A stretch of 64,000 nt of DNA from Streptomyces sp. NBC_00377 (GCF_036075115.1 NZ_CP107958.1:3286001-3350000); one strand, 5' to 3'; positions 41,879-51,115 are shown, counted from the stretch's first letter. Notes: generated by a model from the sequence alone, not told the origin. Numbers and translations: made by a program.

Positions 41879-44266
41879 TCAGCCGCCGCCGGACGAGCCG
41901 AGGACCAGGCTGAGGGTGCGTTCCCTGCCGTCCCGTTCGACCGTCAGAGCCAGCCGCTCGCCGGGACGGTGGGCGCGGGTCCTGACGATCAGTTCCTCGC
42001 CGGAGTGGACCCTTCGGCCGTCGACCGCCGTGATGACGTCCCCGGCCCGGATGCCGGCCCGGTCGGCGGGCCCGCCCGAGGTGACCGGGGACCCCGCCGT
42101 GTCGTCCGCCGTTCCGACCCGGGCGCCGTCACCCGCGTAGTCCATGTCGAGCATGACGCCGATGACCGGGTGGGTGGCCCTGCCGGTGTTGATCAGCTCC
42201 TCGGCGACGCGCTTGCCCTGGTTGATGGGGATGGCGAACCCCAGGCCGATGGAGCCCGCCTCGGCGGTACCGGAGTCGGTGCCGTCGTCGGCGGACCGTA
42301 TGGCGGAGTTGATGCCGATGACATGGCCCTCCGTGTCGAGCAGCGGCCCGCCGGAGTTGCCCGGGTTGATCGGCGCGTCGGTCTGGAGGGCGTCGACGTA
42401 CGACACGTCGCTCCCGTCCCCGCTCCCGCCGCCGGCGGTGACGGGCCGTTCCTTGGCGCTGATGATGCCGGAGGTCACGGTGCCCTCGAGGTCGAAGGGG
42501 GCGCCGATGGCGACCACCGGGTCACCCACCCGGACGTTGTCGGAGTTGCCGAGGTAGAGGGGCTTCAGCCCCTTCACCCCGGTCACCCTCACCACGGCGA
42601 GGTCATAGCCGCTGTCCCGGCCTACGACCTCGGCCCGGGCGGTCTGACCCCCGTTGAAGACGACGGTTATCCCGCCGTCACCCCCGGCGGGCTGCACGAC
42701 GTGGTTGTTGGTCAGGATGTAGCCGAGCGAGTCGAGCACGAATCCGGTGCCGGTGGCGGACGCCTCGCTGCCGCCGACGTGCAGCGTGACGACGCCGGGC
42801 AGGGCGCGCGCGGCGATCGCGGCCACGCTGTCCGCGGGCCGCCCGGTGGGCGCGGCGGAGGCCTGCGGAAGCTCCACAGGGCGCAGCCCGCCGTTGCGCT
42901 CCAGATAGGCGCCCACGGCTCCGCCGAGCCCTCCGGAGACGAGCGCGACGGCCAGGGCTCCTCCGAGCAGCCTGTTCCGCACCTGCCGGCGCCGCTGCTC
43001 CTCGGTGGGTGTTCCCATGCCCGGGTACTGGAGGGGGCCGTCGACGTGTGTCCCTGGGTGCGTGGGCGGTGCGTCGGCGGCTCCGGCGAGAGGGGTGACC
43101 GACCAGGGGTCGTAGCGCCGCCAGGGATCGGCCGGAAGCGTCGGGGCGGCGTCCACCGCTGCGGCCTGCCCAGGGACCGAGGCGGACGCCGCGGACACAG
43201 GAGACGCGGCAGATACGGAGGACGCCGCGGACACGCCGGGACCGGCGGATTCCACCGTCGTCGGCAGCGTGACAGAGGCGGATACGGCCGGCGCGGTGCC
43301 GTGTGCGGCCGGTGCCGACGCAGGGCCGTGTGCGGCCGGGAGCGGAGCAGTGCCGTGTGCGGCCGGGACCGGAGCAGTGCCATGCGCGGCCGGGACCGAG
43401 GCGGGCGTCTGTGTCACCGCCGAGGTCGGAGGGGTTGGCGGTGTCGCCGCCCGAGCCGCAGGGGGAGCGGGCATCGCTGGGACCGGTGCGGGCACAGCGG
43501 TCAGCGCCGCAGCCGGGGCGGGCGTCGCTGTCATCGCCGGGTGCTGGACGGGTGGTGCGGGCGCCCAGGGGCCCGGTTCCCCGTACGGCGGGGTGCTGTA
43601 GGGGTCGGGATCGTGCAGAGGCTTGGGCCGCTCGTCGGCCGTCACCGAGGGCATCCCGACGAGAGCCGCTCCCCCGGACGGAACGGCGTCGGCCCGCCCG
43701 ACCCCGTCGACCGGGGGATCCGGATCCGCCGGACCGGCGTGGCCCTCGTGGGCCGCCTGCCCGGCCAGGACCGTCCGGTCCGCCTCATCCACCTGATGGG
43801 GGGCCGGATCCGCCCGGTCCTGTTCCCCCTCCCCCGCCCGCACCTCGTGGGCCCTCAGGGGGGCTGCGGGTGACAGGGGTACCGCTTCCCCGAGAGGACG
43901 GCTCAGTTCGTAGTCGCCGTCACCGCATGCGCCGCCGTCAGTGCTGTCAGCGCCGCCACCGCGGCCGGCGTCGTCACCGCTTGCGGCGCTTCCGGCGCTC
44001 TCAGCGCTCTGGGCGCGACCGCCCGGCACCTCGACGTCGGCATCCGCACCCGTGGCATCACTGGCGGGCGTCGGCCGTGAGGGCCGGGCCAGTTCGAAGT
44101 CGCCCTCGGGCCCGGTGCCGGTCGACGGCGCGCTGTCCGGGGTCTCCTCGGAGGCGGGCGCCTGGGTCGGCTCCTGCGCCGGAGCCGCGGGACTTCGTGG
44201 CCCGGGGGACGCCTGCGGTCGGGGCCGGCTCCACCACTTCGCCCTCGTGGGCTTCCCCTCGTCCAT
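41879..44266 (-). CDS. HtrA/DegP-type serine protease with PDZ domain and long disordered cytosolic tail
   Basis: 795 residues. The first roughly 420 are Pro/Ala/Gly-rich, with repeats such as PAAHGTAPVPAAHGTAP. A transmembrane helix (LLGGALAVALVSGGLGGAVG, near 430-450) leads to an extracytoplasmic trypsin-like domain with the catalytic triad His522 (LTNNHVV), Asp555 (GYDLAVV) and Ser638 (GNSGGP). A single PDZ domain ends the protein (GGPADRAGIRAGDVITAVDG). Membrane-anchored quality-control or signalling protease of the RseA-HtrA locus. ATG 44266 has GGGGGAGAG just upstream. Length is much above the roughly 350-550 aa common in this family because of the tail. Confidence 0.92.
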   Translation of the reverse strand: MDEGKPTRAKWWSRPRPQASPGPRSPAAPAQEPTQAPASEETPDSAPSTGTGPEGDFELARPSRPTPASDATGADADVEVPGGRAQSAESAGSAASGDDAGRGGGADSTDGGACGDGDYELSRPLGEAVPLSPAAPLRAHEVRAGEGEQDRADPAPHQVDEADRTVLAGQAAHEGHAGPADPDPPVDGVGRADAVPSGGAALVGMPSVTADERPKPLHDPDPYSTPPYGEPGPWAPAPPVQHPAMTATPAPAAALTAVPAPVPAMPAPPAARAATPPTPPTSAVTQTPASVPAAHGTAPVPAAHGTAPLPAAHGPASAPAAHGTAPAVSASVTLPTTVESAGPGVSAASSVSAASPVSAASASVPGQAAAVDAAPTLPADPWRRYDPWSVTPLAGAADAPPTHPGTHVDGPLQYPGMGTPTEEQRRRQVRNRLLGGALAVALVSGGLGGAVGAYLERNGGLRPVELPQASAAPTGRPADSVAAIAARALPGVVTLHVGGSEASATGTGFVLDSLGYILTNNHVVQPAGGDGGITVVFNGGQTARAEVVGRDSGYDLAVVRVTGVKGLKPLYLGNSDNVRVGDPVVAIGAPFDLEGTVTSGIISAKERPVTAGGGSGDGSDVSYVDALQTDAPINPGNSGGPLLDTEGHVIGINSAIRSADDGTDSGTAEAGSIGLGFAIPINQGKRVAEELINTGRATHPVIGVMLDMDYAGDGARVGTADDTAGSPVTSGGPADRAGIRAGDVITAVDGRRVHSGEELIVRTRAHRPGERLALTVERDGRERTLSLVLGSSGGG

Positions 44267-44380
44267 GCTCTCCCCCACTCGAGCCGCCTCACCCAAGGGC
44301 CGCAGCGCCGAACCGGCGACACTTCGCCACCGGCCGGCGAACGCCGCCGTCGCGCCCGGCTGCGGGCCGGGCGCGGTCCT

Positions 44381-44684
44381 TCAGGGATTCAACCAGGTTC
44401 CCGGCGGAGCGGTGCCGGGCCCGCGTCAGCGGGCGCTCCGCGCGGAGGGGGAGGCGGTGGCGGGGACGGGTGCGGCGAGCAGACCGGGCCCGGTGGCCAC
44501 GGGGGTGGCGGTCAGGTCGATCGGCGGGGTGGTCAGGGATTCAACCAGGTTCCCGGCGGAGCGGTGCCGGGCCCGCGTCAGCGGGCGCTCCGCGCGGAGG
44601 GGGAGGCGGTGGCGGGGACGGGTGCGGCGAGCAGACCGGGCCCGGTGGCCACGGGGGTGGCGGTCAGGTCGATCGGCGGGGTGG
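44381..44684. repeat. Perfect 152-bp tandem duplication at the anti-sigma gene 3' end
   Basis: Copy 1 (44381-44532) and copy 2 (44533-44684) are identical at every base. Each contains 45 bp of downstream DNA, including the small hairpin CCCGGCggagcggtGCCGGG, plus the last 107 bp of the anti-sigma gene. The functional stop is in copy 2 (44578); copy 1 is a headless gene fragment. Confidence 0.95.
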
Positions 44685-45528
44685 TGCCGAGCGGACGTAT
44701 CAGCGGGGACATGACCGCGGCGCCGGCCACCATGGGCGAGGTGAGCCGGTGCAGGGCCTGCTCGACCGGACCGGCCGGGGAGGGCACACCGGGCAGCAGT
44801 GGCGCGGACACCGCGGTCGGCGCGGCCGGGGTGTCGCCGAGCTGGCCGCCCTGGGAGAGCAGCGGGCCTGCGGAGCGGCGACGCTGGCTCTCCGGTGTCG
44901 CGGCCGAGCCCGTCCCCGGCGTGCGGGCCGGTGTCACATTGCTTCCGGAGCCCGAGCCCCCACGGCTGTCCGCGGTGGTGTCGATCGGAGCGACGGTCGT
45001 CATACCGCCCAGTGCGATCGCGGCCAGCGAGACCGCGCCGGCGGCGACGAACGCGAAACGCATACCGCGCGAGCGCTCGACGTCATGACGGTCGCCACGG
45101 CCGACGGGGTGGATACGGAAGCCCCGGTCCGAGGCCGGTGACAGTACGGAACCGTGGCCGTGGGCCGGTACGTAGCCGAACTCGAACGGCTCGTCCCGGC
45201 GCGTTCCTCTCACTGAGAAGACCCCGTCGGCGAACCCGCCCCCGGGAAGCGGCGTACCACCGCCGTCCGGGTCACCTCCCCCGGGAAGCCCTTGGAGGCG
45301 GGCCAGGAAACTCTCGGAGGGGGCGGGCGGGGCGACCTCCGCGAAGACGTTCTTCAGCCGGCGCTGCGCGTCGACCTCCGACTTGCACTTGGCGCAGGTC
45401 GCCACGTGCGCGAGTACGCGCTCACGGGTGTCGTGACCGAGTTCGCCGTCCACGAGGGCGGAGAGCCGGTCTCCGAGGTGCTGCTCCGCGAGGAGCCTCT
45501 CGGCGGCGTTGTGTCGGGATCCACTCAC
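44578..45528 (-). CDS. Anti-sigma factor, ZAS (zf-HC2) type, RseA-like
   Basis: 316 residues. The N-terminal domain has [20 protein letters not shown] and the zinc motif [12 protein letters not shown] (HxxxCxxC), the hallmark of anti-sigma ZAS domains. A transmembrane helix ([20 protein letters not shown], about 164-185) separates a Pro/Ala/Gly extracytoplasmic region. It should hold the adjacent ECF sigma inactive until envelope stress leads to its release, probably with the HtrA-like protease. GTG 45528 overlaps the sigma stop by 4 bp (GTGA), coupling the two. The 3' end is duplicated (see repeat). Confidence 0.9.
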   Translation of the reverse strand: MSGSRHNAAERLLAEQHLGDRLSALVDGELGHDTRERVLAHVATCAKCKSEVDAQRRLKNVFAEVAPPAPSESFLARLQGLPGGGDPDGGGTPLPGGGFADGVFSVRGTRRDEPFEFGYVPAHGHGSVLSPASDRGFRIHPVGRGDRHDVERSRGMRFAFVAAGAVSLAAIALGGMTTVAPIDTTADSRGGSGSGSNVTPARTPGTGSAATPESQRRRSAGPLLSQGGQLGDTPAAPTAVSAPLLPGVPSPAGPVEQALHRLTSPMVAGAAVMSPLIRPLGTTPPIDLTATPVATGPGLLAAPVPATASPSARSAR

Positions 45529-46316
45529 GCGGTCGCGCCCCTTCCTCCTCCCAGAGCGGGAACGCGGGGCACGAAGGAGCGGCGCTCGGCGCGCGCTTCG
45601 GGTGAGCGGTGCGCGAGTGCCTTGCGCAGCTGCGAACGGCCGCGGTGGATGCGCGAGCGGACCGTGCCCAGCTTGACGCCCAGGGTCGCGGCGATCTCCT
45701 CGTAGGACAGGCCTTCGATGTCGCACAGGACGACCGCGGCACGGAACTCCGGCGCGAGGGTGTCGAGGGCCTGCTGGACGTCCGCGTCGAAGTGGGCGTC
45801 GTTGAAGATCTGCTGCGGGGTGGGCTCCTTGCTGGGCAGCCGCTCGGCGGCGTCGTCGCCGAGCGCGTCGAAACGGATGCGCTGCTTGCGGCGCACCATG
45901 TCCAGGAAGAGGTTGGTGGTGATGCGGTGCAGCCAGCCCTCGAAGGTGCCGGGGGTGTACGTCGACAGGGAGCGGAAGACGCGGACGAAGACCTCCTGCG
46001 TGAGGTCCTCGGCGTCGTGCTGGTTGCCGGTCAGACGGTAGGCGAGCCGGTAGACCCGGCCGCTGTGCATGCTGACGATCTCCTCCCACGTGGGCGGAGT
46101 CCACGCCTGCCCGTCCGCGTCGGTGGAGAAGGTCGCGGTCTGGGCGGGGCCGGCGGCGGTGCCGGCGGCCTGGCTGTGGTCAGCAGCGGCGTCGTTCACG
46201 GATTTCGGCCTGCCTGCCGACCCGAGAAAGCGCCGCAGCACTCCTCCCCGATCCACAAGCGCGGCCGCACCTCCCCTGTCGGCTCTGGTGGTGATGTCCA
46301 GTGGAGCCCCTACCAT
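45525..46316 (-). CDS. sigE: ECF sigma factor, mycobacterial SigE type
   Basis: 263 residues. A variable N-terminal arm of about 75 residues, sigma-2 (78-146: [53 protein letters not shown]) and sigma-4 (178-232: [40 protein letters not shown]). The context sigma / anti-sigma / HtrA / TatB plus a divergent O-methyltransferase equals the SigE locus of M. tuberculosis, so it controls an envelope stress response. It should not be confused with the CseBC-controlled sigE of S. coelicolor. ATG 46316 has GAGG 5 nt away. The region upstream is shared with the methyltransferase. Confidence 0.9.
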   Translation of the reverse strand: MVGAPLDITTRADRGGAAALVDRGGVLRRFLGSAGRPKSVNDAAADHSQAAGTAAGPAQTATFSTDADGQAWTPPTWEEIVSMHSGRVYRLAYRLTGNQHDAEDLTQEVFVRVFRSLSTYTPGTFEGWLHRITTNLFLDMVRRKQRIRFDALGDDAAERLPSKEPTPQQIFNDAHFDADVQQALDTLAPEFRAAVVLCDIEGLSYEEIAATLGVKLGTVRSRIHRGRSQLRKALAHRSPEARAERRSFVPRVPALGGGRGATA

Positions 46317-46545
46317 AGCCACCTCGCCCGTTAGCTCCGGATAAGCGGTTTTACGAGAAATTGATCTGTGCTGACACGGCTCATGCGGCTGCGTCAGGAC
46401 TTGCTCGGCACCTGGTCCTCCGTCGTGATCCAACCGTGTCCCCCCGTTGTCGTTCCCACCCCTTCAAACGCGCGGTCCCATCTGCGGGTTCCCGGCGGCA
46501 ACGGATACAGTCACGCCCAGGCATCCACGGGGACAGGAGAGGGTC

Positions 46546-47178
46546 ATTACCGGCAACCGGCAGGCAAGCTGGGCGTTCGCCGACGCCTATGCCGCCGAGG
46601 ACGAAGCGCTGCACTGGGCCCGTGACCGGGCACGTGAGGCAGGGCTGCGCTCGGTGTCGCCCAGCACGGGCGCCGCGCTTCGGATGCTCGCTGCCACCGT
46701 GGACGCGAAGGCGGTCGCGGAGATCGGTACCGGGACCGGCGTCTCCGGTATCCACCTGCTGTACGGGATGCGCCCGGACGGCGTCCTGACGACCGTCGAC
46801 CCCGAGCCGGAGCACCAGCAGTTCGCCCGGCAGGCCTTCCGCGCCTGCGGCTTCGCCAGCAACCGGGCCCGGTTCATCCCCGGCCGCGCGCTGGACGTCC
46901 TGCCGCGCCTCGCGGACGCCGGCTACGACCTGGTCTTCTGCGACGGTGACCGGCTGGAGTTGCTGGAGTACCTCGCTGAATCGTTGCGCCTGCTGCGCCC
47001 GGGCGGCCTCGTCGTCTTCGAGGGCGTCTTCGCCAACGGACGCACGGTCGATTCGGGGCCGCAGCCCACCGAGGTGATAAGGATCCGCGAGCTGCTGCGG
47101 GCGGTGCGCGAGAGCCAGGAGCTGGTGCCGTCGCTGCTCCCGGTGGGCGACGGACTGCTGTGCGCGGTCAAGCGCTGA
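46546..47178 (+). CDS. O-methyltransferase (class I SAM-dependent)
   Basis: About 210 residues. ITGNRQASWAFADAYAAEDE, then AVAEIGTGTGVSGIHLLYGM (SAM-binding motif I), VDPEPEHQQFARQAF, FIPGRALDVLPRLADAGYDL and FCDGDRLELLEYLAESLRLL. It matches the CCoAMT/Rv1220c-type O-methyltransferases. Start: no ATG or GTG exists in frame before the conserved N-terminus; an ATT at 46546 sits 6 nt after AGGAG, and a TTG exists at 46447 without a good ribosome site. I favour ATT. Divergent from the sigma gene. Confidence 0.85.
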   Translation: MTGNRQASWAFADAYAAEDEALHWARDRAREAGLRSVSPSTGAALRMLAATVDAKAVAEIGTGTGVSGIHLLYGMRPDGVLTTVDPEPEHQQFARQAFRACGFASNRARFIPGRALDVLPRLADAGYDLVFCDGDRLELLEYLAESLRLLRPGGLVVFEGVFANGRTVDSGPQPTEVIRIRELLRAVRESQELVPSLLPVGDGLLCAVKR

Positions 47179-47280
47179 GCCCCGCCTTGTGCCGTACACG
47201 CCTCACGGGCATTTCGTGGGCGGCTCTTGGGCCTTTCGGGGCGGGCGGCAGCGGCGGCTCCCGGGACGGCTGACCAGACA

Positions 47281-47314
47281 ACCGCTCCGGCACCCAGAAG
47301 GATGCCGGAGCGGT
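47281..47314. terminator. Bidirectional terminator between methyltransferase and DUF3117 genes
   Basis: ACCGCTCCGGCA pairs with TGCCGGAGCGGT (12 bp), loop 10 nt, 103 bp past the methyltransferase stop and 25 bp from the DUF3117 stop. Confidence 0.8.
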
Positions 47315-47338
47315 CGCAAGAGTAGGGTCGCTTGCGCG

Positions 47339-47506
47339 TCAGCCGACGACCTTCTTGAGGGCGTCGCCGAGCGCGTCGGCCTCGTCAGGGGTCAGCTCGA
47401 CGACGAGTCGACCGCCGCCTTCGAGCGGAACGCGCATGACGATGCCCCGCCCCTCCTTGGTCACCTCGAGCGGGCCATCACCCGTTCGCGGCTTCATGGC
47501 CGCCAT
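47339..47506 (-). CDS. DUF3117 family small protein
   Basis: 55 residues: MAAMKPRTGDGPLEVTKEGR, GIVMRVPLEGGGRLVVELTP, DEADALGDALKKVVG. Size and sequence match DUF3117, conserved across actinobacteria (Rv1211 in M. tuberculosis) with no known role. ATG 47506 has AAGGGGAA upstream. It lies in the Rv1211-like place of the syntenic block. Confidence 0.9.
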   Translation of the reverse strand: MAAMKPRTGDGPLEVTKEGRGIVMRVPLEGGGRLVVELTPDEADALGDALKKVVG

Positions 47507-47884
47507 GCTCGTTCCCCTTCCTGAAACCAGCTCATCGCCAAAGCCGACGGCCCCTGGAGGGCAGCCGCGATCCAGCGTGGGACTCGCGACACCGGCATCG
47601 AACACATTGCTTCCAGGCCATTATCCCGCATCTCAGGACCCGATGACCAACATCAGTCGGCATCGCTTGGGCAACGCGCGCGAGCAAAACCACTCAATTC
47701 GGCGATGTGACTGCGATACTGCACCGCCGCACGGACTTCCGCGCACCGGAATCCCTCCCGAATTCTTTGACGCAGGTCACACGTCGCGTCCGGTCCCCGG
47801 ACCGTGATCTCCGCCATGCTGTCCTCGTACACCGGACGTACTGACCAGTAGTACGCCGGAGCCGCGACACGGAGGGGAAACGCC
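47507..47884. other. Divergent intergenic region
   Basis: 378 bp between the DUF3117 gene and the enoyl-CoA hydratase gene. It should hold both promoters. I see no ORF with support and no strong hairpin. Confidence 0.5.
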
Positions 47885-48676
47885 ATGGCCGACACCGTGC
47901 TCTACGAGGTGAGCGACGGGCTCGCGACGATCACGCTGAACCGCCCCGAGGCGATGAACGCGCTGAACATCGCGGCCAAGGTCGCTCTCCGGGACGCGGT
48001 CCGGGACGCGGCCGCGGACGACGCCGTACGAGCCGTCCTGCTGACCGCGGCCGGTGAGCGGGCGTTCTGCGTGGGACAGGATCTCAAGGAACACATCGGG
48101 CTGCTGGCCGAGGGCTCGCAGCAGGTGATGAGCACGGTCGCGGAGCACTACAACCCGATCGTGCGGGCCCTGACCGAGGCGCCGAAGCCGGTCGTCGCCG
48201 CCGTGAACGGGGTCGCCGCCGGAGCCGGCCTCGGTTTCGCGCTGGCGGCGGACTACCGCCTGGTGGCCGACACCGCGTCCTTCAACACCTCGTTCGCGGG
48301 GGTCGCGCTCACCGCGGACTCCGGCGTCTCGTGGACGCTGCCCCGGGTCATCGGTCCGGGCCGGGCCGCCGACCTGCTGCTCTTCCCGCGCAGCATCACG
48401 GCCCAGGAGGCGTTCGAGCTGGGCATCGCCAACCGGATCGTCCCGGCGGCCTCGCTGCGCACTGCGGCCGAGCAGCTGGCGCGGATGCTGGCCGAAGGAC
48501 CGACGGTCGCCTACGCGGCGATCAAGGAGGCCGTCGCGTACGGGTTCTCGCACTCGCTCGCCGAGACGCTGGACAAGGAGGACGTGTTGCAGACGCGGGC
48601 GGGGGCCTCGGAGGACCACTCGATCGCGGTGCGCGCGTTCGTCGAGAAGGGGACGCCGAAGTACCTGGGCCGCTGA
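47885..48676 (+). CDS. Enoyl-CoA hydratase/isomerase family protein
   Basis: 263 residues of crotonase fold. ATITLNRPEAMNALN, RAFCVGQDLKEHIGLLAEGS, PVVAAVNGVAAGAGLGFALAA (oxyanion-hole loop) and TADSGVSWTLPRVIGPGRAA. The position usually holding the second catalytic Glu carries an Asp-Ser (TADSGVSW) as in PaaG/PaaF-like isomerases, suggesting hydratase or isomerase activity on an acyl-CoA in phenylacetate- or fatty-acid-type degradation. ATG 47885 with GGAGGGG upstream. Confidence 0.9.
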   Translation: MADTVLYEVSDGLATITLNRPEAMNALNIAAKVALRDAVRDAAADDAVRAVLLTAAGERAFCVGQDLKEHIGLLAEGSQQVMSTVAEHYNPIVRALTEAPKPVVAAVNGVAAGAGLGFALAADYRLVADTASFNTSFAGVALTADSGVSWTLPRVIGPGRAADLLLFPRSITAQEAFELGIANRIVPAASLRTAAEQLARMLAEGPTVAYAAIKEAVAYGFSHSLAETLDKEDVLQTRAGASEDHSIAVRAFVEKGTPKYLGR

Positions 48677-48826
48677 CTTTGAGGCCACCGGGTCGACGGG
48701 GCCACTGGCCGTCGGGGCCACTGGACGTCGGGGCGGCGAGTGGTGCCGGGGCCGCGGTCGGGTCGTGACCCGTCGCGTGCTCGCGACGAAGCCCCCGTCG
48801 CGCCGCCCCGCTCGGCCCCACACTGC

Positions 48827-49411
48827 TCAGGCGGCTCTGCTGACGCAGCTTTCCAGGTGGTCGTCCACCAGCCCGCACGCCTGCATCAGCGCGTACGCCG
48901 TCGTCGGGCCCACGAAGCGCAGGCCCCGCTTCTTGAGGGCCTTCGACAGGGCCGTCGACTCCTCCGTCACCGCCGGGACGTCGGCCAGGGTCCTCGGAGC
49001 CGGGCGCCCCGCCGGGTCGGGGGCGTGCGACCAGATCAGCTCGTCGAGGTCGCCCGGCGCCCAGCCGGCCAGCACGCGCGCGTTGGCGAGGGTGGCGTCG
49101 ACCTTGGCGCGGTTGCGGATGATGCCCGGGTCGGCGAGGAGGCGTTCACGGTCCTCGTCGGTGAAGACGGCGACCGAGGCGATCTTGAAGTCGGCGAAGG
49201 CGGTGCGGAAACCGGAACGGCGGCGCAGGATCGTGATCCAGGACAGGCCGGACTGGAAGGCCTCCAGGCTGAGGCGTTCGAACAGGGCGTCGTCGCCGTG
49301 GACCGGGCGGCCCCACTCCTCGTCGTGGTAGGTCACGTAGTCCGGCGTGGACAGGGCCCAGGGGCAGCGCAGCGCGCCGTCCGCGCCGGCCAGGGCGCTC
49401 CCGTCGCTCAC
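48827..49411 (-). CDS. DNA-3-methyladenine glycosylase I (Tag family)
   Basis: 194 residues. RCPWALSTPDYVTYHDEEWG, FERLSLEAFQSGLSWITILR and PGIIRNRAKVDATLANARVL are signature segments; the zinc ligands are Cys near the N-terminus, His in the TYHDEEW segment and HLESC at the end. Removes 3-methyladenine from DNA. The start overlaps the stop of the DivIVA-domain gene by 4 bp (ATGA), so the two are translationally coupled. Same pairing as tagA with Rv1209 in mycobacteria. Confidence 0.94.
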   Translation of the reverse strand: MSDGSALAGADGALRCPWALSTPDYVTYHDEEWGRPVHGDDALFERLSLEAFQSGLSWITILRRRSGFRTAFADFKIASVAVFTDEDRERLLADPGIIRNRAKVDATLANARVLAGWAPGDLDELIWSHAPDPAGRPAPRTLADVPAVTEESTALSKALKKRGLRFVGPTTAYALMQACGLVDDHLESCVSRAA

Positions 49412-49770
49412 TGGTGGTCCTCCGGGGCCGGCTTCTCCATGGAGACATGGCCGCCGCCGGCCGGGGTCCGGGCGCCGGCGAGGGCGGACTCCAGGTCGGC
49501 GATGCGGGCGTCGCGCTCGGCGAGTTCGGCGGCGACGCGGTTGAGGGCGTCGTCCACGTCGGCCATCCGGTAGCCGCGGACGGCCAGCGGGAAGCGGAGG
49601 AGGTCGATGTCGGACCGGTCGACCGGGCGGTCCGCGGGCAGCGGGTCGTGCAGCCGCTCGGGGGCGACCTCGGGCAGCGGGCCGGTGCCCTCGCCGCCGC
49701 CCACCACGGCGAGTGTCACCGCGGCGACCACGACGGCGAGCGCGATGACCAGGAAGAAGAACATAACCAT
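49408..49770 (-). CDS. DivIVA-domain membrane protein
   Basis: 120 residues. One N-terminal transmembrane helix (FFFLVIALAVVVAAVTLAVV), a linker, and a short DivIVA motif LLRFPLAVRGYRMADVDDAL followed by a coiled coil. A tiny N-terminally anchored relative of the DivIVA cell-division family (Rv1209 type). Coupled by a 4-bp overlap to the downstream glycosylase. Start: ATG 49770, or ATG 49764 two codons in. Confidence 0.82.
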   Translation of the reverse strand: MVMFFFLVIALAVVVAAVTLAVVGGGEGTGPLPEVAPERLHDPLPADRPVDRSDIDLLRFPLAVRGYRMADVDDALNRVAAELAERDARIADLESALAGARTPAGGGHVSMEKPAPEDHQ

Positions 49771-49894
49771 CGGTGGGTCCCCACGCTCGGTGTGCTCGGA
49801 GTGGATGTGCTGGAGTCCGATCGTGCCATGCGGGTCCGGCGGTTAGGGTCGCAGGCGGTGGATGTGCGGAACGTACTAGGAGAGGTCACAGGCG

Positions 49895-50755
49895 ATGCTC
49901 AGGCTGGGCAGGCGTGAATTCGGCGCGCACGAGCCGGTGATCATGGCGATCGTGAACCGGACCCCCGACTCCTTCTACGACCAGGGGGCGACCTTCCGCG
50001 ACGAGCCGGCCCTCGCGCGCGTGGAGCAGGCGGTGGCGGAGGGGGCGGCCGTCATCGACATCGGCGGCGTCAAGGCCGGGCCCGGAGAAGAGGTCACGGC
50101 ACAGGAGGAGGCGCGGCGCACCGTCGGCTTCGTGGCCGAGGTGCGGCGGCGCTTCCCGGACGTGGTCATCAGCGTGGACACCTGGCGGGCCGAGGTCGGC
50201 GAGGCGGTCTGCGAGGCGGGGGCCGATCTGCTCAACGACGCCTGGGGCGGCGTCGATCCGCGACTGGCGGAGGTCGCGGCGCGGTACGGGGCCGGGCTGG
50301 TGTGCACGCACGCGGGAGGCGCCGAGCCGCGCACCCGTCCGCACCGGGTGACGTACGACGACGTCATGGCCGACATCCTGCGGGTGACGGTGGGGCTGGC
50401 GGAGCGGGCGGTGGCGCTGGGCGTGCGGAGGGAGTCGATCATGATCGATCCGGGGCACGACTTCGGGAAGAACACCCGGCACAGCCTGGAGGCGACCCGG
50501 CGGCTCGGAGAGATGGTCGAGACGGGGTGGCCGGTGCTGGTGTCCCTGTCCAACAAGGACTTCGTGGGCGAGACGCTGGACCGGCCGGTCAAGGAGCGGG
50601 TGGTGGGGACCCTGGCGACCACCGCGGTGTCGGCGTGGCTGGGGGCGCAGGTGTACCGGGTGCACGAGGTCGCGGAGACCCGGCAGGTGCTGGACATGGT
50701 GGCGTCGATCGCGGGGCAGCGGGCACCGGCGGTGGCAAGGCGGGGACTGGCGTAG
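49895..50755 (+). CDS. folP2: Dihydropteroate-synthase-like protein (FolP2 type)
   Basis: 286 residues of DHPS fold: IMAIVNRTPDSFYDQGATFR, VISVDTWRAEVGEAV, DLLNDAWGGVDPRL, MIDPGHDFGKNTRHSLEATR and VYRVHEVAE. The pterin/sulfonamide loop, IGGESTRPG in true DHPS, reads IGGVKAGPG (57-64), and the SRK loop reads SNKDF (219-223). This fits mycobacterial FolP2, reported to lack normal DHPS activity, rather than FolP1. Position also matches Rv1207. The stop is inside a tandem repeat. Confidence 0.85.
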   Translation: MLRLGRREFGAHEPVIMAIVNRTPDSFYDQGATFRDEPALARVEQAVAEGAAVIDIGGVKAGPGEEVTAQEEARRTVGFVAEVRRRFPDVVISVDTWRAEVGEAVCEAGADLLNDAWGGVDPRLAEVAARYGAGLVCTHAGGAEPRTRPHRVTYDDVMADILRVTVGLAERAVALGVRRESIMIDPGHDFGKNTRHSLEATRRLGEMVETGWPVLVSLSNKDFVGETLDRPVKERVVGTLATTAVSAWLGAQVYRVHEVAETRQVLDMVASIAGQRAPAVARRGLA

Positions 50756-50962
50756 GTGGCGTGCCGGGGGCCGGCGCGGGTGGTGTGCCGGGGACCGGCG
50801 TAGGTGGCGTGCCGGGAGCCGGCGCGGGTGGCGTGCCGGGGACCGGCGTAGATGGCACGGCGTGGCCGGCGTAGATGGCACGCGGGACCGGCGTAGGTGG
50901 CACGGCGTGGCCGGCGTAGATGGCACGCGGGACCGGCGTAGATGGCACGGCGGGACCGGCGT
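50746..50962. repeat. Roughly 24-bp tandem repeat after folP2
   Basis: Imperfect units of accggcgtaggtggcgtgcc with variants (agatggcacggc, gcgggtggtgtgc) run from the last codons of folP2 into the spacer. The stop TAG of folP2 is within the first unit, so copy number changes would alter only spacing. Confidence 0.9.
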
Positions 50963-51115
50963 GGTTTTCCTCGGCCTCGCCGCCCCTTCCGTTCCCGGCC
51001 CTGGGGCCATGCCCCCGGACCCCCGCTCCCGGCCCCGAAGGGGCCTCGCCCTCGGACGCCGGACGCCGGGGCGCCGGACGGGCCGGTCGTACCGCCCGGC
51101 GCCCGGGAGACACCG
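50756..51115. other. Convergent intergenic region
   Basis: 360 bp between folP2 and the LOG-like gene. The left part is the tandem repeat; the right part (50963-51115) is a GC-rich stretch without a supported ORF or clean terminator. Confidence 0.55.

Noticed and set aside
44578..46104. Single frame that would fuse the anti-sigma gene to upstream sequence
   Set aside because: The sigma gene occupies the upstream part in another frame, and GTG 45528 with a GTGA overlap is a clear anti-sigma start.
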